DNA from: Pedobacter sp. MC2016-15
GTDB lineage: Bacteria; Bacteroidota; Bacteroidia; Sphingobacteriales; Sphingobacteriaceae
Direction of reading: 5' to 3'
DNA length: 64,000 nt
Assembly: GCF_026239695.1 (NCBI RefSeq)
Contig: NZ_JAPIVS010000003.1
Location: 620,001 to 684,000, forward strand
Shown one piece after another: positions 33,682-42,921 of the stretch. Numbering within the stretch: position 1 is the stretch's first letter; each line of letters begins with the position of its first letter. Position numbers and translations under genes: made by a program. The notes below the pieces were generated by a model. The model was not told the DNA's origin, did no database searches, and saw nothing but the letters and a program-made list of their open reading frames with translations.

Positions 33682-35034
33682 ATGAAGAAATTCGCTCTGA
33701 CCTCTCTGCTCTTTATTGCCACTAGTATTATCATCATCGCAGGTGCGCAATCTGCCTCAGCCCAGACGCCAAATAAAGCCAGGATTGACAGCTTAATGCA
33801 GGCAGTGTCAGCAGATCATCAGGCCATGGGCAGTATGGCTATCGCGCGTAATGGCAGCATAGTGTATCAGAAAGCCATAGGCTACAGCTTTATTGCCGGC
33901 AAAGAACATACAGAAGCCAATCTCAAAACACATTACCGCACCGGCTCCATCAGCAAGATGTTTACCGCAGTAATGATATTTCAACTGATCGAAGAGGGAA
34001 AACTCAGCCTTGATACTAAACTGTCGGAATTTTATCCGCAGCTGCCAAATGCAGAGAAGATTACCATCAGCAATATGCTGAATCACAGAAGTGGTCTGTA
34101 CAATTTTGTAGCAGATACAACATACCAGAGTTATATGTCTAAACCGCGTACCACTGAAGAAATGCTGAAAACTTTTGCTGCACAGCCTTCGGATTTTGAG
34201 CCCGGCACTAAAGGGGAGTACAGCAATACCAATTCGGTGTTGCTGGGTTATATCATAGAAAATCTGAGCAAGAAAACTTATGCCGAAGTGCTCAAACAAA
34301 AGATTGCGCGTAAAATTGGGCTTGCAGATACCTATTACGGAGGTAAAACAAGCACGCTAAAAAATGAAGCCTTTTCTTACACACCCGGCGATGGATGGCA
34401 GCAGATGCCGGAAACAGACATGAGTATTCCGGGAGGAGCAGGCGCAGTGGTATCTACCCCTGCAGATCTGGTGAAATTTATCGATGCCCTGTTCGCCGGA
34501 AAGCTGGTTAGCGCCGCCAACCTGACGCTGATGAAAACTATGAAGGATGGTTTTGGGATGGGTTTGTTCCAGATCTCACTGGGACCAAAAAAGGCATTCG
34601 GACATAACGGCGATATTGATGGCTTTTCTTCCGTGGTAGGCTATTTCCCTGAAGAAAAAGTTGCCTATGCCTACTGTGGTAATGGTATAGACTATCCGGT
34701 AAAAGAGCTGGTTAATGGTGCGCTGAAAATCTATTTCAACATTCCATATACGATTCCTGTGTTTAAAAGCCCGGTGCTTACTTCAGAGGATCTGGATAAA
34801 TATGTAGGCAACTACTCCAGCCTGAGGGTGCCGATCAAAGTTGTGGTGACCAAAAAGGGTAATGTGCTGATGGCACAAGCTACAGGTCAGCCTGCCTTTG
34901 TGCTAAAACCGCTGGAGAAAGACAAGTTTGGTTATGCCCTGGCAGGTATTGTGATGGAGTTCAGACCTATCTTTGGCGAATTCACGCTGAAGCAGGGCGG
35001 TGGCGCATTTCCATTCACAAAGGACGAGGACTAA
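33682..35034 (+). CDS. serine hydrolase, beta-lactamase class C / DD-peptidase-like
   Basis: 450 residues with a signal peptide (about 1-28, SASAQT). The catalytic SxxK is SISK at 89-92, the YxN motif is YSN in GEYSNTNS, and the third motif is FGHNGDIDG (HxG type). A C-terminal lipocalin-like extension (about 360-450) is typical of the broad class C family. It may act on D-amino-acid peptides or esters; a true beta-lactamase role is not implied. Its stop codon overlaps the stop of tenA on the opposite strand. Confidence 0.88.
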   Translation: MKKFALTSLLFIATSIIIIAGAQSASAQTPNKARIDSLMQAVSADHQAMGSMAIARNGSIVYQKAIGYSFIAGKEHTEANLKTHYRTGSISKMFTAVMIFQLIEEGKLSLDTKLSEFYPQLPNAEKITISNMLNHRSGLYNFVADTTYQSYMSKPRTTEEMLKTFAAQPSDFEPGTKGEYSNTNSVLLGYIIENLSKKTYAEVLKQKIARKIGLADTYYGGKTSTLKNEAFSYTPGDGWQQMPETDMSIPGGAGAVVSTPADLVKFIDALFAGKLVSAANLTLMKTMKDGFGMGLFQISLGPKKAFGHNGDIDGFSSVVGYFPEEKVAYAYCGNGIDYPVKELVNGALKIYFNIPYTIPVFKSPVLTSEDLDKYVGNYSSLRVPIKVVVTKKGNVLMAQATGQPAFVLKPLEKDKFGYALAGIVMEFRPIFGEFTLKQGGGAFPFTKDED

Positions 35035-35684
35035 ACCGGCCACTGTTCCCGTCGGTACGCACTGTCCCAAAACATCCATTCCAGTTTTGAAGCCATCACA
35101 AATGCCTTGGTCATCTGTTCCCGCTGCGCATCCGAACAGCTTGCCGCAACATGATCGCATATGCTGATCGCTTTGTCGACCAGCAGCCCAAAATCTTCGC
35201 CGGCATAGGTATTGATCCATTCCTGGTAGGGATTAGCTCCGTCATGCTGGTTAGCGTAGATGTAATCGCCCACCTTTTTGTAAATCCAGAAACAAGGCAA
35301 TACCGCCGCCATGGCTACTTCTACCTGATCGAGACTCGCTTTGGTCAGTAAAAACTGGGTGTAATTCTGACAGGTGGGAGAGGCTTCTGCGGTACCGCTG
35401 ACGTTAAACTGCTTAAAATATCCCTCGTGTAAGGATCTTTCCACCACCACGGCGCCTTCTGCAAAACGAATGAAATCCAGTGTATAGGGATGGTTAAAAC
35501 ACCTCGCTGCAATCAGTGAAAGGGCCCGGCTGAATTCACCAAGGTATACTCCGTCCTGCTGCATGTAGAACTGGAAGCGCTCCAGTTGTAAGCTGCCAGA
35601 CAGTAATTCCTGGTTGAAGGGCATTTCAATAATTTTGGTGTAGATGTACTCAATTTCTTTCCAGGCTTGCTCAGACCATTTCAT
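35031..35684 (-). CDS. tenA: thiaminase II (TenA family)
   Basis: 217 residues, cytosolic, helical. The nucleophilic Cys of TenA appears in AVLPCFWIYKKVG and the late Glu/Trp region in KLEWMFWDSAYRREQWPV. TenA hydrolyses aminopyrimidine breakdown products of thiamin to HMP for re-use. It is the last gene of the thiM-thiE-thiD-tenA operon and overlaps thiD by 14 nt. Confidence 0.92.
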   Translation of the reverse strand: MKWSEQAWKEIEYIYTKIIEMPFNQELLSGSLQLERFQFYMQQDGVYLGEFSRALSLIAARCFNHPYTLDFIRFAEGAVVVERSLHEGYFKQFNVSGTAEASPTCQNYTQFLLTKASLDQVEVAMAAVLPCFWIYKKVGDYIYANQHDGANPYQEWINTYAGEDFGLLVDKAISICDHVAASCSDAQREQMTKAFVMASKLEWMFWDSAYRREQWPV

Positions 35685-36504
35685 GTAACTCTAGTTTTTG
35701 GGGATTAAAAAAATGATTTAAGGGGCCATGTCCCTGTCCGGTTTTTACATCTTTTCCAAACAGGATCGCATCATGGACATAGATTCTGGCTTTTTCTATT
35801 GCCAGGGGCAGATCATTGCCCAGGGCAAGATAGGCGGCAATGGCGGAAGAAAGGGTGCAGCCTGTACCGTGTACGTTCTCACTGTCAATGTAATCAGATT
35901 CAAAGATCAGTTCATCGCCATTGGAATTGATATATACGTCGTACAGTTTTTCTCCTTTCAGGTGCCCACCTTTGAGCAGCACAGCGCCGCAATTGCTCTG
36001 CAACAATGCTTTTGCAGCCTTTTGCATCTCCTGCACACTGGTAATAGATTGACCGGTAAGAATTTCGGCTTCATCCAGATTGGGAGTGATCAGTGTCATC
36101 AGCGGAAATAACACGCGCTTTAAAACGGAGACAGTGTCTTCTTTAATCAGTTTATCCCCGCTGGTAGCGACCATCACAGGATCAAATATCACCGGTGTAT
36201 ATTTATATTTAGCCAGAGTTTCACTGATTGAAACAGCCATTTCTGCACTGTGGACCATCCCGATTTTAATCGCTGCAGGTTTGATGTCATCCATCACTGC
36301 AATGATCTGTCTGCTGACGATATCTTCAGGAATACTGTGGATACCCGATACCCCCATTGTGTTCTGCACAGTGATTGCTGTGATCGCTGAGGTGCCGTAG
36401 CAACCCAGGGCAGAGAAAGTCTTCAGGTCGGCCTGTATGCCTGCACCTCCACCGCTGTCAGATCCCGCAATAGTGAGTACGGATGGATACTTGTACACCG
36501 TCAT
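35671..36504 (-). CDS. thiD: hydroxymethylpyrimidine/phosphomethylpyrimidine kinase
   Basis: 277 residues. The ribokinase-fold start [23 protein letters not shown] is diagnostic, with the closing [13 protein letters not shown] anion hole as [19 protein letters not shown]. It phosphorylates HMP and HMP-P, supplying the pyrimidine half of thiamin. It overlaps thiE by 4 nt (ATGA) and tenA by 14 nt. Confidence 0.95.
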   Translation of the reverse strand: MTVYKYPSVLTIAGSDSGGGAGIQADLKTFSALGCYGTSAITAITVQNTMGVSGIHSIPEDIVSRQIIAVMDDIKPAAIKIGMVHSAEMAVSISETLAKYKYTPVIFDPVMVATSGDKLIKEDTVSVLKRVLFPLMTLITPNLDEAEILTGQSITSVQEMQKAAKALLQSNCGAVLLKGGHLKGEKLYDVYINSNGDELIFESDYIDSENVHGTGCTLSSAIAAYLALGNDLPLAIEKARIYVHDAILFGKDVKTGQGHGPLNHFFNPQKLELHEMV

Positions 36505-37130
36505 ATCGTTCTTTCTATTTCGTTTCTGATCACTGAGGCAGCCCTTTCCGGATCATCTGCAGAACAGATGGCTGTGATAATCGCCAGGCAGTCGGCACCA
36601 GATCTGATCACCTCCGCTGCGTTGCCGGCATGGATATTTCCGATAGCCACCAGGGGATGTTTGGTGAGCGATCTCACTTGCCTGATCCCCTCATGTCCCC
36701 ATTCCGTAATGGTATCAGTTTTTGTGGCCGTCTGAAACACGGGGCTGAGTGCGATATAATCGGCCACCATCGCATGAGATGTGCTCAGCTGATCAATATG
36801 TTCCAGAGAATAGCCTAAAATTGATTCCGGCCATTGCATCCTGATCATCACGGGCGATAAATCGGAATTGCCAACGTGGATACCCGCTGCGCGGCCATGG
36901 AGCGCTACAGAAAGCACATCGTTGACGATTAAAGGTATGCCATGTTTGTCCAGCAGTTCTTTTAAACGCAGTGTTTTCGTTAGAAAGTCCTTTTCAGGAA
37001 GTTCCTTTTCCCTGATCTGTACGACATCAACGCCACCTTTAACAGCAGCTTCAACCACCTGAAAGAAATCCCTTCCCAGGCAGGCACGCTGGTCGGTGAC
37101 CAGGTATAGTTTATGGTTAAATGCTGGCAT
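36501..37130 (-). CDS. thiE: thiamin-phosphate synthase
   Basis: 209 residues from the ATG at 37130; the open frame continues to 37256 inside thiM but [14 protein letters not shown] is the natural start. Motifs: [23 protein letters not shown] (diphosphate/Mg site), [11 protein letters not shown] and [10 protein letters not shown]. It joins HMP-PP and THZ-P to thiamin phosphate. It overlaps the end of thiM by 14 nt. Confidence 0.94.
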   Translation of the reverse strand: MPAFNHKLYLVTDQRACLGRDFFQVVEAAVKGGVDVVQIREKELPEKDFLTKTLRLKELLDKHGIPLIVNDVLSVALHGRAAGIHVGNSDLSPVMIRMQWPESILGYSLEHIDQLSTSHAMVADYIALSPVFQTATKTDTITEWGHEGIRQVRSLTKHPLVAIGNIHAGNAAEVIRSGADCLAIITAICSADDPERAASVIRNEIERTI

Positions 37131-37929
37131 ATGTTTCTTCGAGGATAAGCAGTTCGGTAAATTCTTCTTCAGTAAGGGTAGAGAGGATATCGAGGAAGTG
37201 CATCTGCAGGCTTCCCGGTCCTTTTGCCATTGCGGCCGCTTTCTGACCGGCAACACCCATCAGTGCCATTGCCGCTGCTGTAGCTTCGAACAGGTTTTCA
37301 GGGTGTGCTGCACAAAATGCAGCAATCAGGGCAGTGGCGGAGCAACCCATGCCGGTAATTTTTGACATCAGGGCATCACCGTTTTTCAGGGAAATTGTTT
37401 TTTGCTGATGAACGATGGTATCGGTAGCGCCTGAAACACAGATCACCGCAGCCGTGGTGCTATTGAGATGTATCGCTGCTCCTATGGCTTCTTCAGTTTG
37501 ATGGGTGCTGTCTACACCTTTGGTTTGTACGCTCATTTGTGCCAGCGCCATAATTTCTGACGCGTTGCCACGAATGACCGATGGATGGTAAATGCTGGTG
37601 AGCTCTTTGAGCACTGCATTGCGGTAGGGGGTAGCACCGGCGCCCACAGGATCAAGTATCCAGGGTTTCTTCAGTGCTTCTGCCTGCCTGATTGCCAGCC
37701 GCATGCTCTCCACCCAGTATTCATCAAGTGTCCCGATATTGATGACTACTGCCCCGGCGATATTGACCATATCTTTCATTTCCTGATGTGCATGTGCCAT
37801 AATGGGCGATGCTCCAGCGGCAAGCAGCGCGTTGGCGGTATTGTTCATGACCACGTAGTTGGTGATGCTGTGGACCAGTGGTGATGTCTTTCGTACTTCC
37901 GAGATGTAATTCCAGATTTTCTGTATCAT
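37117..37929 (-). CDS. thiM: hydroxyethylthiazole kinase
   Basis: 270 residues, ribokinase-like. LVHSITNYVVMNNTANALLAAGASPIMAHA at 19-48 and DPVGAGATPYRN are characteristic, as is the SKITGMGCSATALIAAF anion hole. It phosphorylates hydroxyethylthiazole for salvage. It is the first gene behind the TPP riboswitch. No thiC, thiG, thiS or thiH is in view, so this operon is built for salvage. Confidence 0.95.
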   Translation of the reverse strand: MIQKIWNYISEVRKTSPLVHSITNYVVMNNTANALLAAGASPIMAHAHQEMKDMVNIAGAVVINIGTLDEYWVESMRLAIRQAEALKKPWILDPVGAGATPYRNAVLKELTSIYHPSVIRGNASEIMALAQMSVQTKGVDSTHQTEEAIGAAIHLNSTTAAVICVSGATDTIVHQQKTISLKNGDALMSKITGMGCSATALIAAFCAAHPENLFEATAAAMALMGVAGQKAAAMAKGPGSLQMHFLDILSTLTEEEFTELLILEETYASI

Positions 37930-37989
37930 AAAATGAATTTATAACAGCAACAGGGATATCCGAATAGATAATGAGGTATTGTCATTTGC

Positions 37990-38065
37990 TTTTTCCTACG
38001 CCGGTATTAGCCGGATCAGGTGCAAAGTGTATATTCTCAGTCCGTTTGAGGGACACCACTAAAGC
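37990..38065 (-). promoter_or_regulatory. TPP riboswitch (THI element)
   Basis: On the minus strand, GGACTGAGA and, after a short stem, CACCTGATCCGG with the closing CCGGCGTAGGA match the conserved THI-box core (CUGAGA ... ACCUGAU ... GCGUAGGGAA). It lies about 60 nt upstream of the thiM ATG, so thiamin pyrophosphate should repress the thiM-thiE-thiD-tenA operon. No clear terminator follows, which hints at translational control. Confidence 0.88.
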
Positions 38066-38118
38066 TATCACAAGTTTAACGATTTTTCCCGGGATTTTCC
38101 GGTGTTTGTTTCAGGAGA

Positions 38119-38610
38119 TTACTGATCGGTTGTGTTCAGGCTTGCTGTTCTGTGAGTTCTTCGCAGAAAATAATCTGCAAGCATTAATGTACACAAGCAG
38201 AATAGCGTCAAAAGATAAACGGGGGGTATGCTGCTAATCAAAGAAATAAACTGCTGATAATTACGGCTGGTACCTGGAATAGCTGTCTTTTTAACCTGAA
38301 TGGATGATATCAGGATAATGATGACTATGATTGCAGCAATAAAAACACCGGTTTTTTTGCTGATCACGGGGTTATAAACTTTTTGCTGTTCTGCTTCTTG
38401 CAAATGAACCATAACCATACTGCGGAAATCGACGGGAGCTTCCTCAATTCCGTGTTGCCGGATCAATTTCCCAAGTGCCGGGTTGACCAGGGCTTCCTCC
38501 TGTTGGGCATTGATTTCCTGCATCACTGCTGATGTGAAATCTGCCGGCGCAGTTGGAGTATCTGCGTATTTAATGATTTTCCTGAAAACCAAGTCCTTTT
38601 TGCTCTTCAT
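38119..38610 (-). CDS. putative anti-sigma-type membrane protein with an internal repeat
   Basis: 163 residues. The cytosolic N-terminal part holds a duplicated motif: APADFTSAVMQEI..EEALVNPAL and, 45 residues on, APVDFRSMVMVHLQEAEQQKVYNPVI. Two membrane helices follow (about 87-105 and 127-148). It begins 1 base after the ECF sigma gene on the same strand, the usual place for a membrane anti-sigma factor, though no zinc-type ZAS motif is visible. The role is inferred from position and topology. Confidence 0.6.
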   Translation of the reverse strand: MKSKKDLVFRKIIKYADTPTAPADFTSAVMQEINAQQEEALVNPALGKLIRQHGIEEAPVDFRSMVMVHLQEAEQQKVYNPVISKKTGVFIAAIIVIIILISSIQVKKTAIPGTSRNYQQFISLISSIPPVYLLTLFCLCTLMLADYFLRRTHRTASLNTTDQ

Positions 38611-38611
38611 G

Positions 38612-39181
38612 TCAGTTTGATCTTAGTTCTTCGTCCAGTAATGGCCGCAAGTAACGTTCCAGTTTTTTTCTTGCCCTGAATAACTGGATCTTGATATTCG
38701 AGGCCCCTAATCCGGTAATCTCTTCAATTTCCTTCACGGGTAACTCATTGATATAGTACAGCGTAATCAGTAGTGCCTCAACCTTTGGCAGTTTGTTGAT
38801 GGCATCTTCAACTTGCTTTTTTTGTTGTTTCAGCTGTAGTTGCTCAAGGCTGGAGGATGTATAATCCGAATATTTCTCATCGGCTTCCTCTTCAATCTCT
38901 ACAGTAATGATGCGGTTAACTTTAAATTTCGAGATGGCTGTTCTGTAAGCGATAGTGTAAAGCCATGTAGAGAATTTGGATTTTCCGGCAAATGATCCGA
39001 TCTGCTGATACGCCTTGATAAAACTTTCCTGTGCGGCGTCCTGGGCATCATCAGGATTGGAAAGAATTTTCAGGGATATGTTATATACCAGATGCTGATA
39101 TTTGTCAACGAGATATGCGTATGAAGCCGGGTTGCCGGCTTTTACTTTATCAATCCAGACCTGATCCTCCGTATGCGTCAT
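38612..39181 (-). CDS. ECF-type RNA polymerase sigma factor
   Basis: 189 residues from the ATG at 39181. An in-frame GTG at 39196 is rejected because the predicted -10 box (39189-39194) lies between the two. Region 2: YLVDKYQHLVYNISLKILSNPDDAQDAAQESFIKAYQQIGSFAGKSKFSTWLYTIAYRTA; region 4: LPKVEALLITLYYINELPVKEIEEITGLGASNIKIQLFRARKKLERYL. These are complete sigma-2 and sigma-4 domains. It should direct polymerase to GTAACC-N17-GTCATA promoters such as its own and that of the divergent DUF6249 gene. It is followed by a putative anti-sigma gene. Confidence 0.93.
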   Translation of the reverse strand: MTHTEDQVWIDKVKAGNPASYAYLVDKYQHLVYNISLKILSNPDDAQDAAQESFIKAYQQIGSFAGKSKFSTWLYTIAYRTAISKFKVNRIITVEIEEEADEKYSDYTSSSLEQLQLKQQKKQVEDAINKLPKVEALLITLYYINELPVKEIEEITGLGASNIKIQLFRARKKLERYLRPLLDEELRSN

Positions 39182-39188
39182 CTGAACA

Positions 39189-39217
39189 TATGACACAAGA
39201 GCCGGAGAGATGGTTAC
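39189..39217 (-). promoter_or_regulatory. ECF-type promoter of the sigma factor gene
   Basis: On the minus strand GTAACC (39217-39212), 17 nt, GTCATA (39194-39189). The ATG follows 7 nt after the -10 box. The same two boxes with the same spacing face the other way at 39251-39279, which points to autoregulation by the ECF sigma factor. Confidence 0.7.
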
Positions 39218-39250
39218 AGATTTATCGATTTATATTTTTATTGATAATGT

Positions 39251-39279
39251 GTAACCGACGGTCTGTTAATTCTGTCATA
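39251..39279 (+). promoter_or_regulatory. ECF-type promoter of the DUF6249 gene
   Basis: GTAACC (39251-39256), 17 nt, GTCATA (39274-39279), 19 nt before the ATG at 39299. It is identical in both boxes and spacing to the promoter of the divergent sigma gene. Confidence 0.7.
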
Positions 39280-39298
39280 TGGGTATAAATTATCAGTT

Positions 39299-39637
39299 AT
39301 GGATGAGATTACAAGGGATGCAATAGTATCAATCGGTTCTTTTGCGGCGATATTTGGAGTGATATATGTTTACCTGATGACACGTCACAGAGAGCGGATG
39401 TCTATGCTTGAAAAAGGTGTACCCAGTTCACCATTTAACTCCATCAGGCATTCTAACTTCCTCACTTTAAAATACGGAATGTTGCTTGTAGGAATAGCCA
39501 TAGGGATACTGATGGGACATGTTGCTGCCTATGAATGGGGTATTGCAAAATCAACGGCTTTTCTGGCCATGGTATTTCTGTTTGGCGGCCTGAGTCTGGT
39601 TGTCAATTATCTGATATTCAGGAAATACAGAGAATAA
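39299..39637 (+). CDS. DUF6249 domain small membrane protein
   Basis: 112 residues with three hydrophobic segments (about 9-27, 58-75, 85-103) and a basic loop RHRERMSMLEKG after the first, the pattern of DUF6249. The function is unknown. It lies divergent from the ECF sigma gene and is driven by the same kind of promoter, so it is probably a direct target of that sigma factor, perhaps part of its signalling circuit. Confidence 0.75.
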   Translation: MDEITRDAIVSIGSFAAIFGVIYVYLMTRHRERMSMLEKGVPSSPFNSIRHSNFLTLKYGMLLVGIAIGILMGHVAAYEWGIAKSTAFLAMVFLFGGLSLVVNYLIFRKYRE

Positions 39638-39737
39638 TATAGTTTTAATAGAATCGTATTGATTACCGGGAATTCATCCCGGAAGGCATCGCTATGTCTT
39701 TTTTTTCTTAGCAGTTCATCGTTTACTCTCAATAATT

Positions 39738-41909
39738 ATGAAAAAACTCACTTCTATCATTGTACTATGCCTTTACTTCAATTGTCTTTCCTTGTCCGCA
39801 CAGGAACAGTCCAAACAAGATTCTGTACAGAAGCTTAATGAAGTGGAAGTGACAGCAAGAAAAGCATTAATCAAACAGAAACCTGACCGTATCATTTATA
39901 ATCTGCAGGCAGATCCAGAAAGTAAAGGAAGTTCTCTTTTAAATATGATGAAAAAGGTTCCTTACCTCACAGTAGATGCAGCTGATCGGGTATTGCTGAA
40001 GGGCAATTCTAATTTTAAGGTGCTTTTGAATGGCAAGCCCTCAGTTATTTTGGAAAGCAACCTGAGCGACCTGCTAAAAACTATGCCTGCGAATACAATT
40101 CAAAGTATCGAAGTGATCACCATCCCTCCATCTAAATATGATGCCGAAGGCCTGGCCGGCATCATTAATATTATCACATTGAAAAAGACTGAAAACGGAT
40201 ACAATGGTAACCTGAATATGTACCAGCAATTTCCTGCCGCCGGACCTAGTGGTGGAGGTTCATTGACTTTGAAGCAGGGAAAACTGGGGGTTTCTGCTTT
40301 TGGAGGAGCGGGCTGGAACGATGTACCAGAAACGGGTAATAGTACGGTAAGATCAACAACAGGAGCATCTTCCGGCCTGTTAACTCAAACCGGAAAACTA
40401 AAAAGTCAGAACAATAACGGCTATTTTGGTACTGAGATCAGTTATGAAATTGATTCATTGAACCTCCTGTCCGGGCAGTTTAACTTCTACGGAAACCATG
40501 CTGATGAAAGTGGCCGGCAACAGTTTATGGTGGATCAATCGTCAACTGGATTGCAACAATACGGGCTGGACAACAGTGGCAGGGCCAGCACAAAGGTAAA
40601 TGATCTTTCACTCAATTATCAGCTGGGTTTCAGCGCTGATAAACGCAGGTTGTTAACTTTCTCTTATCAGCATTCAACCAACAACAGGAATCAGTTCAAT
40701 CAGGTGCTGGTCTCAAACCCGGTCAATTATCAGCTGCCTGATTACCAGCAGCGCAACAAAGTACGATTTTCTGAACAGACCATGCAGATTGATTATGTTT
40801 ACCCTACCGGCAAATTCAATATCGAAAGTGGCATTAAGGCTATACTCAGGGATCAGAGTAGTAATTTTCAATATCTGTCAGATAGAATCGGAAATGACAA
40901 TTTTGAATTTCAGCCAGATCAGTCGGACTTATTTAATTATTCCCAAAAAGTATTCAGTGCGTATAACTCATACGCGCTAAATATTAAAAGCTGGAGCTTT
41001 CAGGCAGGACTCAGGATTGAACAGACGGTGGTTGATGCTCAGTTTGTGAGTAATGCATCAGAGGTTGCACAGCGCTATCTCCGGTTGATCCCGGCTTTGA
41101 GTGCCAATAAGAATTTTCCCAGTGGAAACAGTTTAAACTTTGGATTTACACAGCGTATCAAGCGTCCGGGGATCAACAGGCTGAACCCATTTGTTAACAG
41201 GAGTAACCCTAATTTTGAAACAACCGGAAACCCAAATCTGGAAGCCGTGCTGGTGAATGATATACAGGCAGGTTATCACATTGCTGGTAAAACTTCCATT
41301 ACTATTGGCCTGGATTATTCATTCCTAAGCAATGCAGACCTCGCTGTGGCTACTTTTGACCCGGTCACACAAATTACACGTACATCCTATCAGAATACTG
41401 GAAGAATTGACGGATTGAGCGCGTTTATCAATGTCAGCCGATCTATCACAAGGAAGTGGAATGCCAGTTTGAACGTTAACCTCATCTATTTTTATATTGC
41501 CGGGGAGGCTGATGGTGGCTTTGTTGAAAAAAAGTTACTGACCAGCAGTGTCAATCTATCAAGTGGTTATGATTTTAATCAGGGCTGGCGATTGAATGGA
41601 AACCTGAACATACAGAGTCGTAATCCAACAGGTTTTCAGGGCACTACAAATGGAATGATTAGTACAGCCTTGAGCATCAATAAGGAGATCCTAAAGGATA
41701 AACTATCGGTAGCTGCAGTTGCCAGCAATTTATTTGTAAAGTACAGGGATGCAAAGACTTTTACTAACGCTGTAAACTTCTCTCAGACCAGTGTCGTTCA
41801 GAATTATTTTAACAGTTACCGGCTGAGCATCAACTATAATTTTGGTGAACTAAAAGGAAAGATCAGGAAAAATCAGCGGGAGATCCGGAATAATGATCAA
41901 TCTAACTAA
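39738..41909 (+). CDS. TonB-dependent-receptor-like outer-membrane beta-barrel protein
   Basis: 723 residues with a signal peptide (about 1-21, LSLSAQ). A plug domain follows directly, without a carboxypeptidase-regulatory domain: VQKLNEVEVTARKALIKQKPDRIIYNL, NMMKKVPYLTVDAADRVLLKGNSNFKVLLNGKPS and IEVITIPPSKYDAEGLAGIINIITLKK are hallmark plug elements. A 22-strand-like barrel makes up the rest. It imports or binds an unknown ligand at the outer membrane. It has no SusD partner and no sigma/anti-sigma FecIR pair; the ECF unit next to it lacks the FecR type. Confidence 0.88.
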   Translation: MKKLTSIIVLCLYFNCLSLSAQEQSKQDSVQKLNEVEVTARKALIKQKPDRIIYNLQADPESKGSSLLNMMKKVPYLTVDAADRVLLKGNSNFKVLLNGKPSVILESNLSDLLKTMPANTIQSIEVITIPPSKYDAEGLAGIINIITLKKTENGYNGNLNMYQQFPAAGPSGGGSLTLKQGKLGVSAFGGAGWNDVPETGNSTVRSTTGASSGLLTQTGKLKSQNNNGYFGTEISYEIDSLNLLSGQFNFYGNHADESGRQQFMVDQSSTGLQQYGLDNSGRASTKVNDLSLNYQLGFSADKRRLLTFSYQHSTNNRNQFNQVLVSNPVNYQLPDYQQRNKVRFSEQTMQIDYVYPTGKFNIESGIKAILRDQSSNFQYLSDRIGNDNFEFQPDQSDLFNYSQKVFSAYNSYALNIKSWSFQAGLRIEQTVVDAQFVSNASEVAQRYLRLIPALSANKNFPSGNSLNFGFTQRIKRPGINRLNPFVNRSNPNFETTGNPNLEAVLVNDIQAGYHIAGKTSITIGLDYSFLSNADLAVATFDPVTQITRTSYQNTGRIDGLSAFINVSRSITRKWNASLNVNLIYFYIAGEADGGFVEKKLLTSSVNLSSGYDFNQGWRLNGNLNIQSRNPTGFQGTTNGMISTALSINKEILKDKLSVAAVASNLFVKYRDAKTFTNAVNFSQTSVVQNYFNSYRLSINYNFGELKGKIRKNQREIRNNDQSN

Positions 41910-41917
41910 GCAGGCAA

Positions 41918-42613
41918 TCAGTCTTTTTCTGACAGTTCCCAGTTCATCAGTTCCATTACCCTTTTAAACTCATCATGCAGCGTTGCTTTCAGGTGTAGCG
42001 GTGTCTTAGTGACCGGATGAACAAAAGACAATTCAGAAGCGTGCAGCAACATCGTGGTCATATCCCATTGCTCCTTGAAAAACCTGTTCTGCTTGTTACA
42101 GCCATGTTTCCTGTCGCCAATGATCGGATAAAAAATATGTGCAAAGTGTTTTCTCAGCTGGTGCATCCTGCCTGTGGTAGGAGAGGCCTCGACCAGAGAA
42201 TATCTCGATGTAGGATGTTTTCCCAGAGGAATATCCAGCTCTGCCTGTTTTAAAGTGATAAAAGAAGTAAATGCATCCTGGATCATGCCGTTTTCCTTCA
42301 CCAGCGGATAGTCTATATCCATACTTTCCGGTGAAAATCCCCTCACAATCGCTTTGTATTTCTTTTGAACGAGACCTTCCTGGAATTGTTTATGCATCGC
42401 GATTTCAACCTCTTTTTCAAAAGTAAAAAGGAGCAAGCCACCAGTTTTTCTGTCGAGGCGGTGTACCGGACTTACATAGCGGTTGATCTGATCTCTCAGC
42501 ATCTGCAGCGCAAATTCCTTGGCATCACTTGCAATCGAAGAGCGGTGGACCAGCAGACCATGGGGTTTATTGATCGCAATTAAGTAGTCGTCCTGATAGA
42601 CAATATCCAGCAT
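41918..42613 (-). CDS. truC: RluA-family pseudouridine synthase (TruC-like)
   Basis: 231 residues. The catalytic motif HRLDRKTGG with D54, the start DIVYQDDYLIAINKPHGLLVHRS and the late GRMHQLRKHFAHIFYPIIGD are typical of TruC (tRNA pseudouridine 65), including the HRS variant after GLLV. No S4 domain is present. It converges with the receptor gene, 8 bp apart. Confidence 0.85.
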   Translation of the reverse strand: MLDIVYQDDYLIAINKPHGLLVHRSSIASDAKEFALQMLRDQINRYVSPVHRLDRKTGGLLLFTFEKEVEIAMHKQFQEGLVQKKYKAIVRGFSPESMDIDYPLVKENGMIQDAFTSFITLKQAELDIPLGKHPTSRYSLVEASPTTGRMHQLRKHFAHIFYPIIGDRKHGCNKQNRFFKEQWDMTTMLLHASELSFVHPVTKTPLHLKATLHDEFKRVMELMNWELSEKD

Positions 42614-42921
42614 ATTATATTTTTTGCAAAGATAACATTCTGTTACCTTTTAAATATCAAATGCACAAAAACCTTGTTATTTGCTCAAAATAGTGAGATT
42701 TTGCTATTTAGTATGATTATAAATAATAACTTTGCAATATTTATAGTACCTTACGTACTTTACATGCTGTTTGGCTTAAGCTGAGTGACGATTTTAAACA
42801 CTATATCTTAAAAGATTTTAAAATGTTTCAGAAAGATGATCGATATCACATAATACTTGTGGTGGTTGATTTATCTTCGAATTTCGTTCTCTAACAGATC
42901 TAATAAGATAACACACTATAT
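42614..42921. other. 308-bp divergent intergenic region
   Basis: No gene was seen. It holds the start regions of the pseudouridine synthase (minus) and the acyl-CoA dehydrogenase (plus). A Bacteroidota -7 box TAACTTTG at 42727-42734 with a TTTTG run at 42699-42703 (23-nt gap) could serve the plus strand, with a leader near 190 nt. No strong hairpin was seen. Confidence 0.4.

Noticed and set aside
39660..39690. CCGGGA/TCCCGG hairpin before the TonB-type gene
   Set aside because: Only 6 bp, and the T run lies about 17 nt away from the stem; too weak to call a terminator.
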